Shown in pieces: positions 1-8,559 of a DNA stretch of 14,963 nucleotides. Both the position numbers and the translations under genes were made by a program. The stretch is from an uncultured Collinsella sp. Lineage in GTDB: Bacteria > Actinomycetota > Coriobacteriia > Coriobacteriales > Coriobacteriaceae. The notes below the pieces were generated by a model. That model was given only the letters and a program-made list of their open reading frames with translations. It was not told the DNA's origin and did not search any database. The DNA lies in assembly GCA_902478875.1 (NCBI GenBank), contig CABSMZ010000027.1, positions 1 through 14,963 on the forward strand, written 5' to 3'. The number at the start of each line of letters is the position of its first letter. The first letter of the stretch is position 1.

Positions 1-20
1 GAGATGTGTATAAGAGACAG
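1..20 (+). other. Nextera/Tn5 library adapter remnant at contig edge
   Basis: Bases 2-20 read AGATGTGTATAAGAGACAG, the 19-bp Tn5 mosaic end used in Nextera tagmentation. The preceding G at base 1 matches the last base of the read-2 adapter (the read-1 adapter has C there). The orientation is the one expected of adapter followed by insert, and it sits exactly at the start of the sequence. It is an untrimmed sequencing artefact, not a mobile element. Genomic sequence starts at base 21. Confidence 0.96.
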
Positions 21-1169
21 GTCGTAAATCCACACCTCTCGGGTCTGCACGCTCTCGCTGCCGGGACGGTTCTCGAAGAATATAACGTTAGCCTTTACGC
101 CTGGCTTGTAGAAGATACCAGTCGGCAAGCGCAGGATAGTGTGCAGGTTCGTGGTCTCCAGCAACTTACGGCGCACCGTCTCACCGGCACCGCCCTCGAA
201 CAGTACGTTGTCAGGTACGACAACGGCAGCGGTGCCGCCAGTTTTCAAGATGGTATGAATGTGCTGAACAAAGTTCAGTTGCTTGTTCGAGCTCGTTGCC
301 CAGAAGTCCTGGCGAGAGTACGAGAGCTCTTCGTCGACAAGCTCACCGTCCTCGCCGGCAGCAGCTTTAAGTGTCGCCTTTTTACCAAAAGGCGGGTTGG
401 TGAGCACGTAGTCGAAACGCGTACCAGGGTCGGAGAGAAGCGCATCATTTCTTGTGATAGGCGGCACATCGTTAAAGTCACCGATGTTGTGCAGGAAAAG
501 ATTCATGAGGCAAAGCCGGCGCGTGGCGGGAACGATCTCCCAGCCGTGGAATGCCTCGTTCTTCAAGAACTTCTTTTGGTCGGCGTCGAGCTGATAGGCC
601 TCCTCTATGTAGCTTTTTGCGGCCAGCAGGAAGCCGCCCGAACCGCAGCACGGATCACAGACGGTCTTCTCAGGCTTAGGCTGCGCACACTTGACGATGG
701 TGTCGATGAGCGGCCTAGGCGTAAAGTACTGCCCGGCACCAGATTTGGTGTCCTCGGCTATTCGCTGAAGCAGCCCCTCGTAGATGTCGCCCTTGACGTC
801 CTGCGACATAGCCGTCCACGTTTCTGCGCCGATCATCTGAATAACTCGCGCCAAGATCGCCGGAGAGCTCATCTTGTTTTGGGCCCCAGTAAAAATCTCC
901 TGCAGCATGCCGCCCTGGGCGCCTAGCTTGTCGAGCATCTTCTTATAGGTGTCGAACAGCTCTGCGCCGCTCTTGTCCGCAAGACACTCCCAACGACAGT
1001 CCTCCGGAAGACCGGTCGGCCTATTGTAGGGGGGCTTGCTGTACTCGTCTGCCATCTTGAGGAAGAGCAGATATGTGAGTTGTTCGAGATAATCGCTGTT
1101 GGAAACGCCATCGTTATAGAGGACGGTCGCCATGTTCCAAATCTTCTGGTTAATGGTGGATGCGCTCAT
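21..1169 (-). CDS. hsdM: Type I restriction-modification DNA N6-adenine methyltransferase subunit M, 3' end missing
   Basis: This is the modification subunit of a type I restriction system. With a specificity subunit it methylates adenine using S-adenosylmethionine, and it is also part of the restriction complex with HsdR. Reading from ATG at 1169 gives 383 uninterrupted codons down to base 21, where the adapter begins. The family is usually about 480-530 residues, so roughly 100 or more C-terminal residues are missing. Visible motifs are the N-terminal helical HsdM domain (about residues 5-130), GQYFTPRP (146-153), the SAM-binding motif DPCCGSGGF (172-180) and the catalytic NPPF (258-261). 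The ATG has a GAAAGG Shine-Dalgarno-like sequence a few bases upstream. It lies 25 bp after the hsdR stop, so the two are one operon. The family assignment is secure. Whether an hsdS follows cannot be seen. Confidence 0.95.
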
Positions 1170-1194
1170 GCGCTGCCTTTCTAACTCATAGGTG

Positions 1195-3957
1195 TTATGC
1201 GACAAGCGCGTAGTTCATGTCGTCGAGAACGCCTTGGTACTTATCGCCGAACAGGATGTAGAAACGCCCGAGGCCGCCCTTCTCCCCGAAAGGCGACAGG
1301 TCGAGGTCGTCAGAGCTCACGCTTCCCGAAGTTGAGATATGGTCGCGAATCATACGCAGCCAATCCATCTGCTCTTCGGTAAACTGGCCGTGGCCTGCGT
1401 TCTTGGAGAAGACCCAACTCTTGAAACGCTCCGCCACGCCCGCCTCGAAGGGCCGCAGGATCTTTTCCTGTCCGAGTTCGAATCGAATGACGGAAATGAT
1501 GTCCATAATCTTGCCCACAGCGCTTCGCGCCGTAGCGACGGGTGCCCCCGCAACCTCGTATGCATGCCAGACCGTGTCGCAAGAAAGCCCATAGGGGGAC
1601 GTTTTCAACGCATCGTGAACAGCCTTGACCATACGCAGCGTGATGGGGCGCTGTTTGTAGGTTTGACCGTAGATGATTTGCAACGCGTCCAGCTCATCCT
1701 TGTTGTCGGCAAGGAACTGTCTGAATGTTTGGATGACCTCTTTGGCGTGGTCCTCGCGGTCGGTGTCCCAACCGGATGAAATGACAGCATCCAGGTTCTC
1801 ATTATCTATAACCTGGTCGTGTGCCTTGCGCACGTTTTCGAGATAGTTTCTCAACTCGGCAGAGAACATCGGCTCTATCGCCTTTTCGACAAGCCGAGAC
1901 TGGGCTTCTGCCAGCCTGGCTCGCTCTTCTTCGGTTGCTTCTTGAACATCATCGCTAAGGATAAACCCAGCTTCCTTTGCGATCTTGTCCTCGTCGAAAG
2001 CATCAAGCATATCTCTGGCGATATCGTTCACAGAGGCCCCGCCAGCGAGCTCGGCGGCCTTCTTTCGCTCGCCATTGTCCATGACGGCAGCGAGTCGAAG
2101 AAGCCGACCGGCGAGTGAGGTGACGGTATCGTCATCGCGCGCGCCCATGGCGACGCTCATCATGAGCTCTTTCAAGCTTACTGAGGGCTTCCGCTCAAGC
2201 TGCCTTGTTTCAGTCTTAAGACTCTTCGTGACGCCAACGCAATCGACAACCACGTAGCGGCACTTGTTCGTTGTCGCTGACGGCGAAACGCGAGCCAGGT
2301 CATCATGGCCGAGCGTACGACGCCCGCGGCCAAGCATCTGCTCGAAGTAGTTTTTAGAACGAACATCTCGCATGAAGACAAGACACTCGAGAGCTTTGAC
2401 ATCGGTACCAGTAGCGATCATGTCAACGGTCACGGCTATGCGTGGATAGAATTCGTTGCGGAATGCCGCAAGTACAGACTTGGGGTCCTCTTCAGCGTTA
2501 TAGGTTATCTTCTTACAGAACTCGTTCCCGCGCCCGAATTCTTCGCGCACAATGTTGATGATGTCGTCCGCATGACTGTCTGTTTTGGCAAAGATGAGAG
2601 TCTTGGGTATTTCCTTGCGGCCAGGAAACATAACCGTTGTGACCTTGTCGCGGAACTCGCGGATGATGGTGCGTATCTGGGACGGGTTGACAACATCGCG
2701 GTCCAGTTTACCCTTGTCGTATTCCAAATCCTCGTCGTTCTGCTCCCATCGCTTCTCACGGGAAAGGCGATCCCTCTTTTCAACTAGACGCTCGGTAATC
2801 GTCGCGCCGTTCTTGCTCACATCAGTTTCGATGATGTAGATATCGCCGCCGACATTGACGCCGTCAATGACTGCCTCCTCATGGGTGTATTCACTCACGA
2901 CGTTCTGATTGAAAAAAGAATAGGTTCGCTTGTCAGGCGTAGCAGTAAGCCCGATGAGAAAGGCATCGAAGTAATCGAGGACCTGCTGCCAGACGTTATA
3001 GATAGAACGGTGGCACTCATCGATGATGATGAAATCGAAGTATTCAGGCGGGTAAGCCGAGTTGTACTCAACATCGCGTGGCCCGCCGACGAAGCGACCC
3101 TCACTAGGGGAAGATTCCTCGTCCGCCTCATCAAGTTCCTTGCCCTTGAGAATGGAGTACATGCGCTGAATAGTACTGATGCATACGTTGGAGCCATTGG
3201 GGATCTGCGAAGAGGTCAAACGGCAGACGTTGTAAAGCTCAGGAAACAACCTCGCATCGTCGGTAGGCCTGTATTTGCGGAACTCCTCCTCGGCCTGTTC
3301 CCCCAGGTTCTTTGTGTCAACAAGGAATAGAATGCGCTTTGCCTTGGCAAATTTGAGCAGACGATAAACGTTGGTAATAGCGGTATATGTCTTGCCAGCA
3401 CCAGTGGCCATTTGGATTAACGCGCGCGGGCGATTCTCCTCAAACGTCTTTTCGAGTTTTAAAATTGCATTTACTTGGCACTTGCGATAGCCGGCGGTCT
3501 CGAAGTCGGGAAAAGACTTAAGTCTATTCCGAAGAGTGCCAGAATCCTTCAGCCAACTACGTAGCTGTTCCGGTCTATGAAAAGAGAAGATCTCGCGAGA
3601 GCGGTAGTCTTTATCGTGGTAGTCGCAAAACCGGACCAGGACGTCGGTCGCCTCGTAGACAAAGCGAATGTCAATATTTGTAGTGGCATATTTGAATTCA
3701 CTCTCAGCGTATTGCTTTGACTGCTCGGCTACCGCTGTTAGCTTCTCGCCCTTGTTGTGTTCCTTGGCTTCAATTAACCCGCAGGGGGTGCCATCAACAA
3801 AGATAAGGTAATCACATGGTCCAGAAGTCGTTTGCCACTCACGGACAACGACACCGCAGGCCGCTGCGGGATTGAACTCTTTAACGTCCTGAACGACATA
3901 TCCAGAAGCCCTCAACTTTTCATCGATAACAAGACGCGCTTTTTCCTCGGGACTCAC
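1195..3957 (-). CDS. hsdR: Type I restriction endonuclease subunit R (EcoEI-like helicase-nuclease)
   Basis: This 920-residue protein is the DNA-translocating and cleaving subunit of a type I restriction enzyme. The N-terminal PD-(D/E)XK nuclease is visible as D49 followed by E63-A-K65. The superfamily 2 helicase core follows: Walker A MATGAGKT (183-190), DECH (313-316), LTATP (337-341), then the second RecA lobe with KTLIFAKTDSH and the arginine-finger region MLGRGRRT. The remaining C-terminal 300 residues fit the EcoEI R-subunit C-terminal domain. The length is normal for this subtype and no disruption is seen. The start is GTG at 3957: an in-frame TAG lies 12 codons upstream with no other start codon between, and AGAAAGG precedes it by about 10 nt. 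It is followed by hsdM in the same operon, giving the order R-M. Confidence 0.95.
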   Translation of the reverse strand: MSPEEKARLVIDEKLRASGYVVQDVKEFNPAAACGVVVREWQTTSGPCDYLIFVDGTPCGLIEAKEHNKGEKLTAVAEQSKQYAESEFKYATTNIDIRFVYEATDVLVRFCDYHDKDYRSREIFSFHRPEQLRSWLKDSGTLRNRLKSFPDFETAGYRKCQVNAILKLEKTFEENRPRALIQMATGAGKTYTAITNVYRLLKFAKAKRILFLVDTKNLGEQAEEEFRKYRPTDDARLFPELYNVCRLTSSQIPNGSNVCISTIQRMYSILKGKELDEADEESSPSEGRFVGGPRDVEYNSAYPPEYFDFIIIDECHRSIYNVWQQVLDYFDAFLIGLTATPDKRTYSFFNQNVVSEYTHEEAVIDGVNVGGDIYIIETDVSKNGATITERLVEKRDRLSREKRWEQNDEDLEYDKGKLDRDVVNPSQIRTIIREFRDKVTTVMFPGRKEIPKTLIFAKTDSHADDIINIVREEFGRGNEFCKKITYNAEEDPKSVLAAFRNEFYPRIAVTVDMIATGTDVKALECLVFMRDVRSKNYFEQMLGRGRRTLGHDDLARVSPSATTNKCRYVVVDCVGVTKSLKTETRQLERKPSVSLKELMMSVAMGARDDDTVTSLAGRLLRLAAVMDNGERKKAAELAGGASVNDIARDMLDAFDEDKIAKEAGFILSDDVQEATEEERARLAEAQSRLVEKAIEPMFSAELRNYLENVRKAHDQVIDNENLDAVISSGWDTDREDHAKEVIQTFRQFLADNKDELDALQIIYGQTYKQRPITLRMVKAVHDALKTSPYGLSCDTVWHAYEVAGAPVATARSAVGKIMDIISVIRFELGQEKILRPFEAGVAERFKSWVFSKNAGHGQFTEEQMDWLRMIRDHISTSGSVSSDDLDLSPFGEKGGLGRFYILFGDKYQGVLDDMNYALVA

Positions 3958-4310
3958 CCAACCGCCAGCCTTTCTCGATGCCGCAAACTAATATGCCAGC
4001 GTCCTAGAACATACATAAAAACATTTTATCAGGCAGTAGACAGCAGCGTCTATCTCTGAGCAAAAGCAGCGAGCATTCTGGAGGAACGGTCGTTGAAGCG
4101 TGGTGGGCCCCGGACCCATCGGCGACGCAGCACATGTCCTAGAAAGTCAGAGAGAAACGCTCTATGTTTAGAAGCAAACGGATGGTCTTTCCAAAAGAAA
4201 CACGAGAAGCGCATCAATTGAATTAAGGGAAGTTGAAATACAATAGACAGCAGTGAATTTATCAATGGCCTTCAGTCACCCAAGTCCACCAGCCACTCTT
4301 AGCAAATTGC
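3958..4310. other. Intergenic stretch upstream of hsdR, no gene recognised
   Basis: About 350 bp, more AT-rich than the flanking genes, separate the hsdR start from the exonuclease fragment. It must carry the hsdR promoter, on the minus strand. AT-rich tracts near 4015-4030 are candidates, but no convincing -35/-10 pair was found. A 71-codon minus-strand reading frame (4050-4265) has no recognisable motif and an unconvincing composition, so it is not called. TAGACAGCAG occurs twice, near 4037 and 4243, and may be chance. Confidence 0.5.
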
Positions 4311-4692
4311 CTAACCCCTTCGCCTTCGGCTTCAGCAGCAGATCGCTTAGCTCGGGGCATTTGCTGGAAAGGCGCGTCTGGGCGCACTCGTCCATCCCCC
4401 ATCGTTGACGGATCTCCTGCGCGCGGGCTCACGTGATAGCCCCGTCAATCGCCTGTTTAAGCAGCCTGGCGGTCACGTGCATATCAGCAAGGGCACCGTG
4501 AGCATGGTCCGTCGACTCATCAAAATCGATACCGAGTCCCGGTGACGCACCACCCAGCGAGACTAACCCATAGCCGCCCACCTCCATAATCGAGATGTAT
4601 AACGCCTGCAGGTCGGTCCAGTCCACAGGAAATGCGGCGAGGCCCATGCGCTTCGACCGTCAATCGGCCTCGTGCTACCGCTAATCCGTCCC
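4311..4692 (-). pseudogene. Decayed 3' fragment of a DnaQ-like 3'-5' exonuclease gene
   Basis: This segment aligns without large gaps to the last roughly 380 bp of the intact exonuclease gene at 6035-6769, in the same orientation. Long stretches are nearly identical, such as the region coding for the DLQA-Y-SIM segment and the C-terminal RAQEIRQRWGM segment. It still encodes the exonuclease III-like HAHGALAD motif. A one-base deletion just after the GGGG near 4440 brings a TGA into frame (stop at 4429-4431), and a second small deletion restores the ancestral frame. Further indels and a TAG break the frame upstream near 4685. The 5' two-fifths of the gene, with the DxE motif, are absent. It is a dead paralogue remnant whose lost half would have lain where the plus-strand gene now stands. 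Confidence 0.85.
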
Positions 4693-4745
4693 GTCCCGGC
4701 AGCTCACACAACGGTGAGATAATTCCCGCGACTATTAACGTAAGC

Positions 4746-4751
4746 AAGGAG
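4746..4751 (+). promoter_or_regulatory. Ribosome binding site fixing the start of the 4758 gene
   Basis: AAGGAG lies 6 nt before ATG 4758. The open frame itself extends back to 4632, but that extension runs antisense through the exonuclease remnant and has no such site, so 4758 is the preferred start. Confidence 0.75.
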
Positions 4752-4757
4752 CACGCT

Positions 4758-5993
4758 ATGGCAGACAACGAGATCAAACCCTCGACGGACGGCGACCGAG
4801 AGGAAATCGTGGCAAAACAGCTCGCATCCACCAAAATCCACCTCGCGCTCACTCAGGAGCGGGCGGATGTCTCCGGCGCCATCAAGCTCCCGCTCGAACG
4901 AGTCCCCCAGCTCGGCATAGCGCTCGCCTCACTTCCCTCGACATTCCGCACCGTCACCAATACGGTGAGTGTGCCTATGCTGCTCCAGCCAACCGACAAG
5001 TTTGGCAATCCGCTTGACCCGTCGATACTCCAATCGTTCAAGGACGGCAGCGGCCTCATGGGGTCCTACCGCGATGCGGCCAAGGGTTTCGGGCAGGCGC
5101 GCCTCCACGTAGTCGAGGGCGACATCGCCACAAGCGTCACGCAGGTGCCTTACGATCCAACGTCGTTGTTCATGGCAGCCGCAATCGCGCAGATAAACCA
5201 AAAGCTCGACTCCATCCAGGAGTCCGTCGACGAAATGTTCGAGTACATGCGTCAGCGCGACAAGGCCAATATGCGTGGCGATCTCAAGACGCTCGCAGAT
5301 ATCCTCAACGGTTACAGCTTCAACTGCGGCGACGCCACCTACATGGCCAACGCCCATATGAAGGTGCTCGACATCGAGCACGCGTCCACGCGTGACATGG
5401 AACTCTTCCGCTCGCAGGCGCAGGCGGACCTGAAAAAGAAAGTGTTCATCGAGGTGCGAGACGACGTGAAAAGACGCCTCGACAAGGTTCTCGACTATCT
5501 CAAGGACTACCAGCTCGCCACCTATATCCACGCGTTCTCGCTGTTTCTCGAGCCCATGCTCACCCAGAACTTCAAACCTGCAAAGCTCGCAGACGCTGCC
5601 GCAAAAATCGAGGCGGACTCGTTTGCGTACCGCGAGCTCTACACCGAATGTTATGACGCACTCGAGGCGAGCACTGCCGACACTATCGATGTGGCACTTC
5701 TGAGCGGCATCGCCTCCGCAGGCAAGATGCTCGGTCGCGCCATCGCGGCGACGCCCATCGGCGAGCTCACGCCCATAGACGAGGCGCTTGAAGGTGCAGG
5801 AGAGGACATCGGCAGGTTCAACGACGAGCAATCCGAGAAACTCATTGAGAAGCTCCACCAGGCAAAGACGCCCGACGTCGCGCCGTTCAGGCAGAGTGTG
5901 ATGGAGATCGACATCCTCTACAACCATCCCACGCAGATTGCCGTCGACGCCGAGAACGTCTACATCCTGCCTGCCAAGCAGCAGGAAGAGTAG
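4758..5993 (+). CDS. Uncharacterised 411-residue cytoplasmic protein with a long helical core
   Basis: I do not recognise this protein. It has no signal peptide and no clear membrane segment, and I see no catalytic motif, cysteine cluster or nucleotide-binding loop. The N-terminal 60 residues are polar and then rich in L/V/P. Residues about 70-135 look like a beta-rich or extended segment. Residues 138-185 form a strongly helical, possibly coiled-coil stretch (AQINQKLDSIQESVDEMFEYM and beyond). The rest is mostly helical with charged heptad-like patches. It is the only plus-strand gene in the left half. Direct copies of an exonuclease 3' end bracket it, one 65 bp upstream and one 41 bp downstream, and it converges on the intact exonuclease. 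Together with its position beside a restriction operon, this suggests an acquired accessory gene. A role in defence or conflict is possible but is inference from context only. Confidence 0.8.
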   Translation: MADNEIKPSTDGDREEIVAKQLASTKIHLALTQERADVSGAIKLPLERVPQLGIALASLPSTFRTVTNTVSVPMLLQPTDKFGNPLDPSILQSFKDGSGLMGSYRDAAKGFGQARLHVVEGDIATSVTQVPYDPTSLFMAAAIAQINQKLDSIQESVDEMFEYMRQRDKANMRGDLKTLADILNGYSFNCGDATYMANAHMKVLDIEHASTRDMELFRSQAQADLKKKVFIEVRDDVKRRLDKVLDYLKDYQLATYIHAFSLFLEPMLTQNFKPAKLADAAAKIEADSFAYRELYTECYDALEASTADTIDVALLSGIASAGKMLGRAIAATPIGELTPIDEALEGAGEDIGRFNDEQSEKLIEKLHQAKTPDVAPFRQSVMEIDILYNHPTQIAVDAENVYILPAKQQEE

Positions 5994-6034
5994 CGATACG
6001 CGACAGGCACACGCCATACAGACAGCTAACGCCC

Positions 6035-6769
6035 CTACCTCCCCTCCGCCTTCAGCTTCAGCAGCAGGTCGCCCAGTTCGGGGCACTTGCTGGAGAGGCA
6101 CGTCTGGGCCCGCTCGCCCATCCCCCACCGCTGGCGGATCTCCTGGGCGCGCGAGCTCACGTGGTAGTCCCCGTCCATCATCTGCTTGAGCATCTTGGCG
6201 GTCACGCGCGCATCGGCAAGAGCGCTGTGGGCGTGGCCCGTCGACTCGTCAAACTCGATGCCAAACCACGTTGCCGCGTCGCCCAACGAGACGCGCCCGT
6301 GGCTGCCCACGTCCATAATCGAGGTGTAAAACGCCTGCAGGTCGGCCCAGTCCGTAGGAAATGCGGAAAGGTCGATATGCTTTGCCTGGCACTCGGTCAA
6401 AAGCTGCCGACGATCCGTCCCGCTCCAGCAAACTATCTGGGCGGAGTAGCGACCGATCCAATCGCTGAGCCTTTTGATCACCACATAGAGCGGATCGGCC
6501 ATCGCGGTGTCCACGGCCGATATCCCCGTAAGCTCGCGGACGGGGAACGCAACGCCTTCGGTAAATTCTGTCTGCACAAACTGCAAGGACTCGCCTATAA
6601 CGTTGCCGTGGTAATCGAGCTTGATGGCGCCGACCTCGATAATCTCGTTGCGCAGCCCGCGGCGCTGGCGCTGCTTTGGCACCGGCGCAAACTCAAAGTC
6701 CAGCACAATCTGGCGCGCAAAGTTCGTCGTATCGATAGCCAAGATACACGGCGTCTTTTCAGCTGACAC
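6035..6769 (-). CDS. DEDD-family (DnaQ/KapD-like) 3'-5' exonuclease
   Basis: This 244-residue protein is predicted to remove nucleotides from DNA or RNA 3' ends with two metal ions. Exo I is IVLDFEF with D24 and E26, followed by the typical NEIIEVGAIKL strand. Exo II is WSGTD with D119. Exo III is HSALADA with H181 and D186, the DEDDh arrangement. The C-terminal 45 residues (RAQEIRQRWGM to the end) are an extension shared with the fragment at 4311-4692. The chosen start is GTG at 6769, with AAAGG 8 nt upstream. The frame stays open to 7075, but that extension is not domain-like and spans the inverted repeat at 6809-6838, so I leave it out. An ATG at 6926 is the alternative. Substrate cannot be told from sequence: relatives include RNA-processing (KapD/ERI-1-like) and DNA-repair enzymes. 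Confidence 0.85.
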   Translation of the reverse strand: MSAEKTPCILAIDTTNFARQIVLDFEFAPVPKQRQRRGLRNEIIEVGAIKLDYHGNVIGESLQFVQTEFTEGVAFPVRELTGISAVDTAMADPLYVVIKRLSDWIGRYSAQIVCWSGTDRRQLLTECQAKHIDLSAFPTDWADLQAFYTSIMDVGSHGRVSLGDAATWFGIEFDESTGHAHSALADARVTAKMLKQMMDGDYHVSSRAQEIRQRWGMGERAQTCLSSKCPELGDLLLKLKAEGR

Positions 6770-6808
6770 GGTTAGGGCCTTTCTCCACTGCTTGCCGCTT
6801 GCTACATA

Positions 6809-6838
6809 GGCGGCTACGTTGCGGTAAGCGTAGCCGCC
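6809..6838. repeat. Perfect 10-bp inverted repeat in the exonuclease 5' region
   Basis: The arms GGCGGCTACG and CGTAGCCGCC are exact reverse complements separated by 10 nt. The repeat lies 40 bp upstream of the preferred exonuclease start on the minus strand. It is not followed by a T run in either direction, so an operator or leader hairpin is more likely than a terminator. Confidence 0.6.
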
Positions 6839-6943
6839 CGTGCGGACATGAAAGCGGAGCGCAATGCCACGCACCAGGCACGCGCCACGCAGACGGACCC
6901 AAGGGATCCCGCCCGCTCTATTCAAATGCATGAAAAAGATTGA

Positions 6944-6978
6944 GGCCCGGTGACTTGAATCAGCGGTCATCCCGGGCC
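6944..6978 (-). terminator. Probable intrinsic terminator
   Basis: The arms GGCCCGG (6944-6950) and CCGGGCC (6972-6978) pair, and a second inner stem TGAC/GTCA lies inside with a 2-nt bulge. On the minus strand the hairpin is followed a few bases later by a five-T run. It would end transcription coming from the ATPase gene whose stop is at 7228, although it lies about 250 bp downstream. The moderate distance and bulge keep confidence limited. Confidence 0.45.
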
Positions 6979-7227
6979 CATCAGAGCTCACAGAGCTCTT
7001 GGTTGCTTTGGTCTTGCTCTTCACGGCGCTTATCGAACTTTCCGAGGCACTCAAGCAGCATTCGAAGCATAACAAGTCGCTGCCATTAAGGCACTGACCT
7101 CTTGACCAAGCAACGGCGCTGCCCAGCTCTTCACCACTTGGGCTGCCGTCGACTTTATTCTATCCGCGAGCATCTGGTTTACCAAATGGATTTTCGGTAA
7201 AGGAAGCACGGCACGCCCGCAAAACCA

Positions 7228-8523
7228 CTACGCCCCAAGTGCCGCCATGGGGATCACCGCCACGCCGTCGTCGCGTGTGTAGGCAATGCTCCCCTTTCCA
7301 ACCACGACCGCCAAAAACGCCGGCGCGGCATTCTGGGCGGCAGGATTGGAGAGCACTTTCCTCTCCAGCGCCTTGAGATTTCTCGCTCCATCGTCTGCTT
7401 TCGCATCACTCAGCTTGACCTCGATGGCTCCCCAGCGCCCGTCGTGCTCAACGATCAGATCGACCTCAAGGCCCTTCTCATCTCGGAAATAATGGACACT
7501 GTTGTCGACACCGCCGTAGGTGGAAAGGAACACGCGCACGTCGCGCAGAACGAGGTTCTCAAAGAGCATCCCCAACGTTTGCATATCGCCAAGCAGCCGC
7601 TCAGGGGTAGCCCCCAGCAACGCCGCCGCAAGTGACGGGTCACAGAAGTAGCGCTTGGGGCGCACGCGAACGCGGGCCTTCGAGCGCATGGGCGGCTCCC
7701 ATCCGCACAGGTCCTCGGTCAGCTTGAGCCTGTTGAAGAGGTCCAAGTACGCAGCGATGGTCCTCTCGTCGGGGCCCGCCTCACCGTACGAGGCGTCCTT
7801 TATGAGCGTTTTGTACGTGACAGCCTGGCTCTCGTTCATGGCAAGAGCTCGCAAAAGGCCGTGTGCAAGCTCGGGCGACATGCCCTCATCCAGCACGTTG
7901 ACGTCGAGCACCGAGTGCACGTACTGGCTTGCCGTCTCTCGCGCAAGATCTTCCGAAAGCCCAAGATTTGCAGGCCAACCGCCCCTGCAGCACCAGCGGG
8001 CGACGTCATCCACCGTGCTCTCGCGACGCTGAGGGGCAAAACCCTCGCCCTTAAAGAGGCTTGCCAGTGACACGAGCGGCTCGCCGTCGCCCGACTCACA
8101 CAGGGCCATGGGGCGCATTGACAGACGGGCGATCCTACCCGTGCCGGAATGACGAACATGGCTGCGCTCCTCGCTTTTGAGCGCGGTCGAGCCCGTGAGC
8201 AAAAGTGTCCCGCGTTCGTTGCCGCTCGCGTCCACGAAGCGCCGAGCGGCATCCCAAACCTCGGGCACCTCCTGCCATTCATCGACCAGGTGTGGCGCAT
8301 CGCCGATGAGCGCCAGGCTTGGGTCGACCTCTGCCGCCGCGCGCTGCGCAGGCTCATCGAGCCTGGAGACGCTCGCCGAGCGAGAGAGCGCCGTCCAGGT
8401 CTTGCCGCACCATTTGGGGCCGTTGATCTCCACACAGCCAAACGCCCGCATAAGGGTGTCGAGGCGCTCCTCTATGAGCCGGGGCCTATATCCCTTTTGG
8501 GTCAATCTCTTTGGTGCATCCAT
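7228..8523 (-). CDS. P-loop ATPase with C-terminal DUF4143 (AAA_14 type)
   Basis: This 431-residue protein belongs to the widespread AAA_14/DUF4143 ATPase group, whose cellular role is not settled. The ATPase core shows Walker A GPKWCGKT (35-42), Walker B HLVDEW (78-83) and a sensor-like LLTGST (108-113). The C-terminal DUF4143 domain includes LFENLVLRDVR and a PD-(D/E)XK-like site: E353-x-D355, then E368-V-K370. The length is normal for the family and the frame is intact. The ATG at 8523 follows AGAGGG by about 10 nt, and a 10-bp palindrome GACGGCCGTC (8525-8534) abuts it. It stands alone on its transcript. Upstream lies an array of five 23-bp repeats that probably contains its regulatory sites. 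Nuclease activity is possible from the conserved residues but unproven for most relatives. Confidence 0.92.
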   Translation of the reverse strand: MDAPKRLTQKGYRPRLIEERLDTLMRAFGCVEINGPKWCGKTWTALSRSASVSRLDEPAQRAAAEVDPSLALIGDAPHLVDEWQEVPEVWDAARRFVDASGNERGTLLLTGSTALKSEERSHVRHSGTGRIARLSMRPMALCESGDGEPLVSLASLFKGEGFAPQRRESTVDDVARWCCRGGWPANLGLSEDLARETASQYVHSVLDVNVLDEGMSPELAHGLLRALAMNESQAVTYKTLIKDASYGEAGPDERTIAAYLDLFNRLKLTEDLCGWEPPMRSKARVRVRPKRYFCDPSLAAALLGATPERLLGDMQTLGMLFENLVLRDVRVFLSTYGGVDNSVHYFRDEKGLEVDLIVEHDGRWGAIEVKLSDAKADDGARNLKALERKVLSNPAAQNAAPAFLAVVVGKGSIAYTRDDGVAVIPMAALGA

Positions 8524-8559
8524 AGACGGCCGTCCCTCTCTATCACGCGATATGCGAAA

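Larger units (their letters stand above)
6770..7227. other. Intergenic region between first ATPase and exonuclease
   Basis: This 458-bp gap between two minus-strand genes has no convincing gene of its own. It holds a perfect 10-bp inverted repeat (6809-6838), a terminator-like hairpin (6944-6978) and a short perfect palindrome with arms AGAGCTC/GAGCTCT around a 3-nt loop (6983-6999). From 7000 to 7227 I see nothing. The hairpins suggest that the exonuclease is transcribed separately from the ATPase. Confidence 0.6.

Noticed and set aside
1..20. End of a Tn5-type transposon
   Set aside because: No transposase or second end is present, the motif begins at the contig start, and the extra G fits the sequencing adapter.
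4050..4265. 71-codon minus-strand reading frame upstream of hsdR
   Set aside because: No recognisable motif, no convincing ribosome binding site and an unnatural composition.
4632..4757. Upstream start for the 411-residue gene
   Set aside because: It would read antisense through the exonuclease remnant, and AAGGAG marks ATG 4758.
6983..6999. Palindrome AGAGCTC/GAGCTCT as a plus-strand terminator
   Set aside because: The stem is short and no proper T run follows. It is recorded only as part of the intergenic region.
6770..7075. N-terminal extension of the exonuclease to 7075
   Set aside because: It is not domain-like, it spans a terminator-like hairpin and an inverted repeat, and a GTG with AAAGG lies just before the conserved domain.
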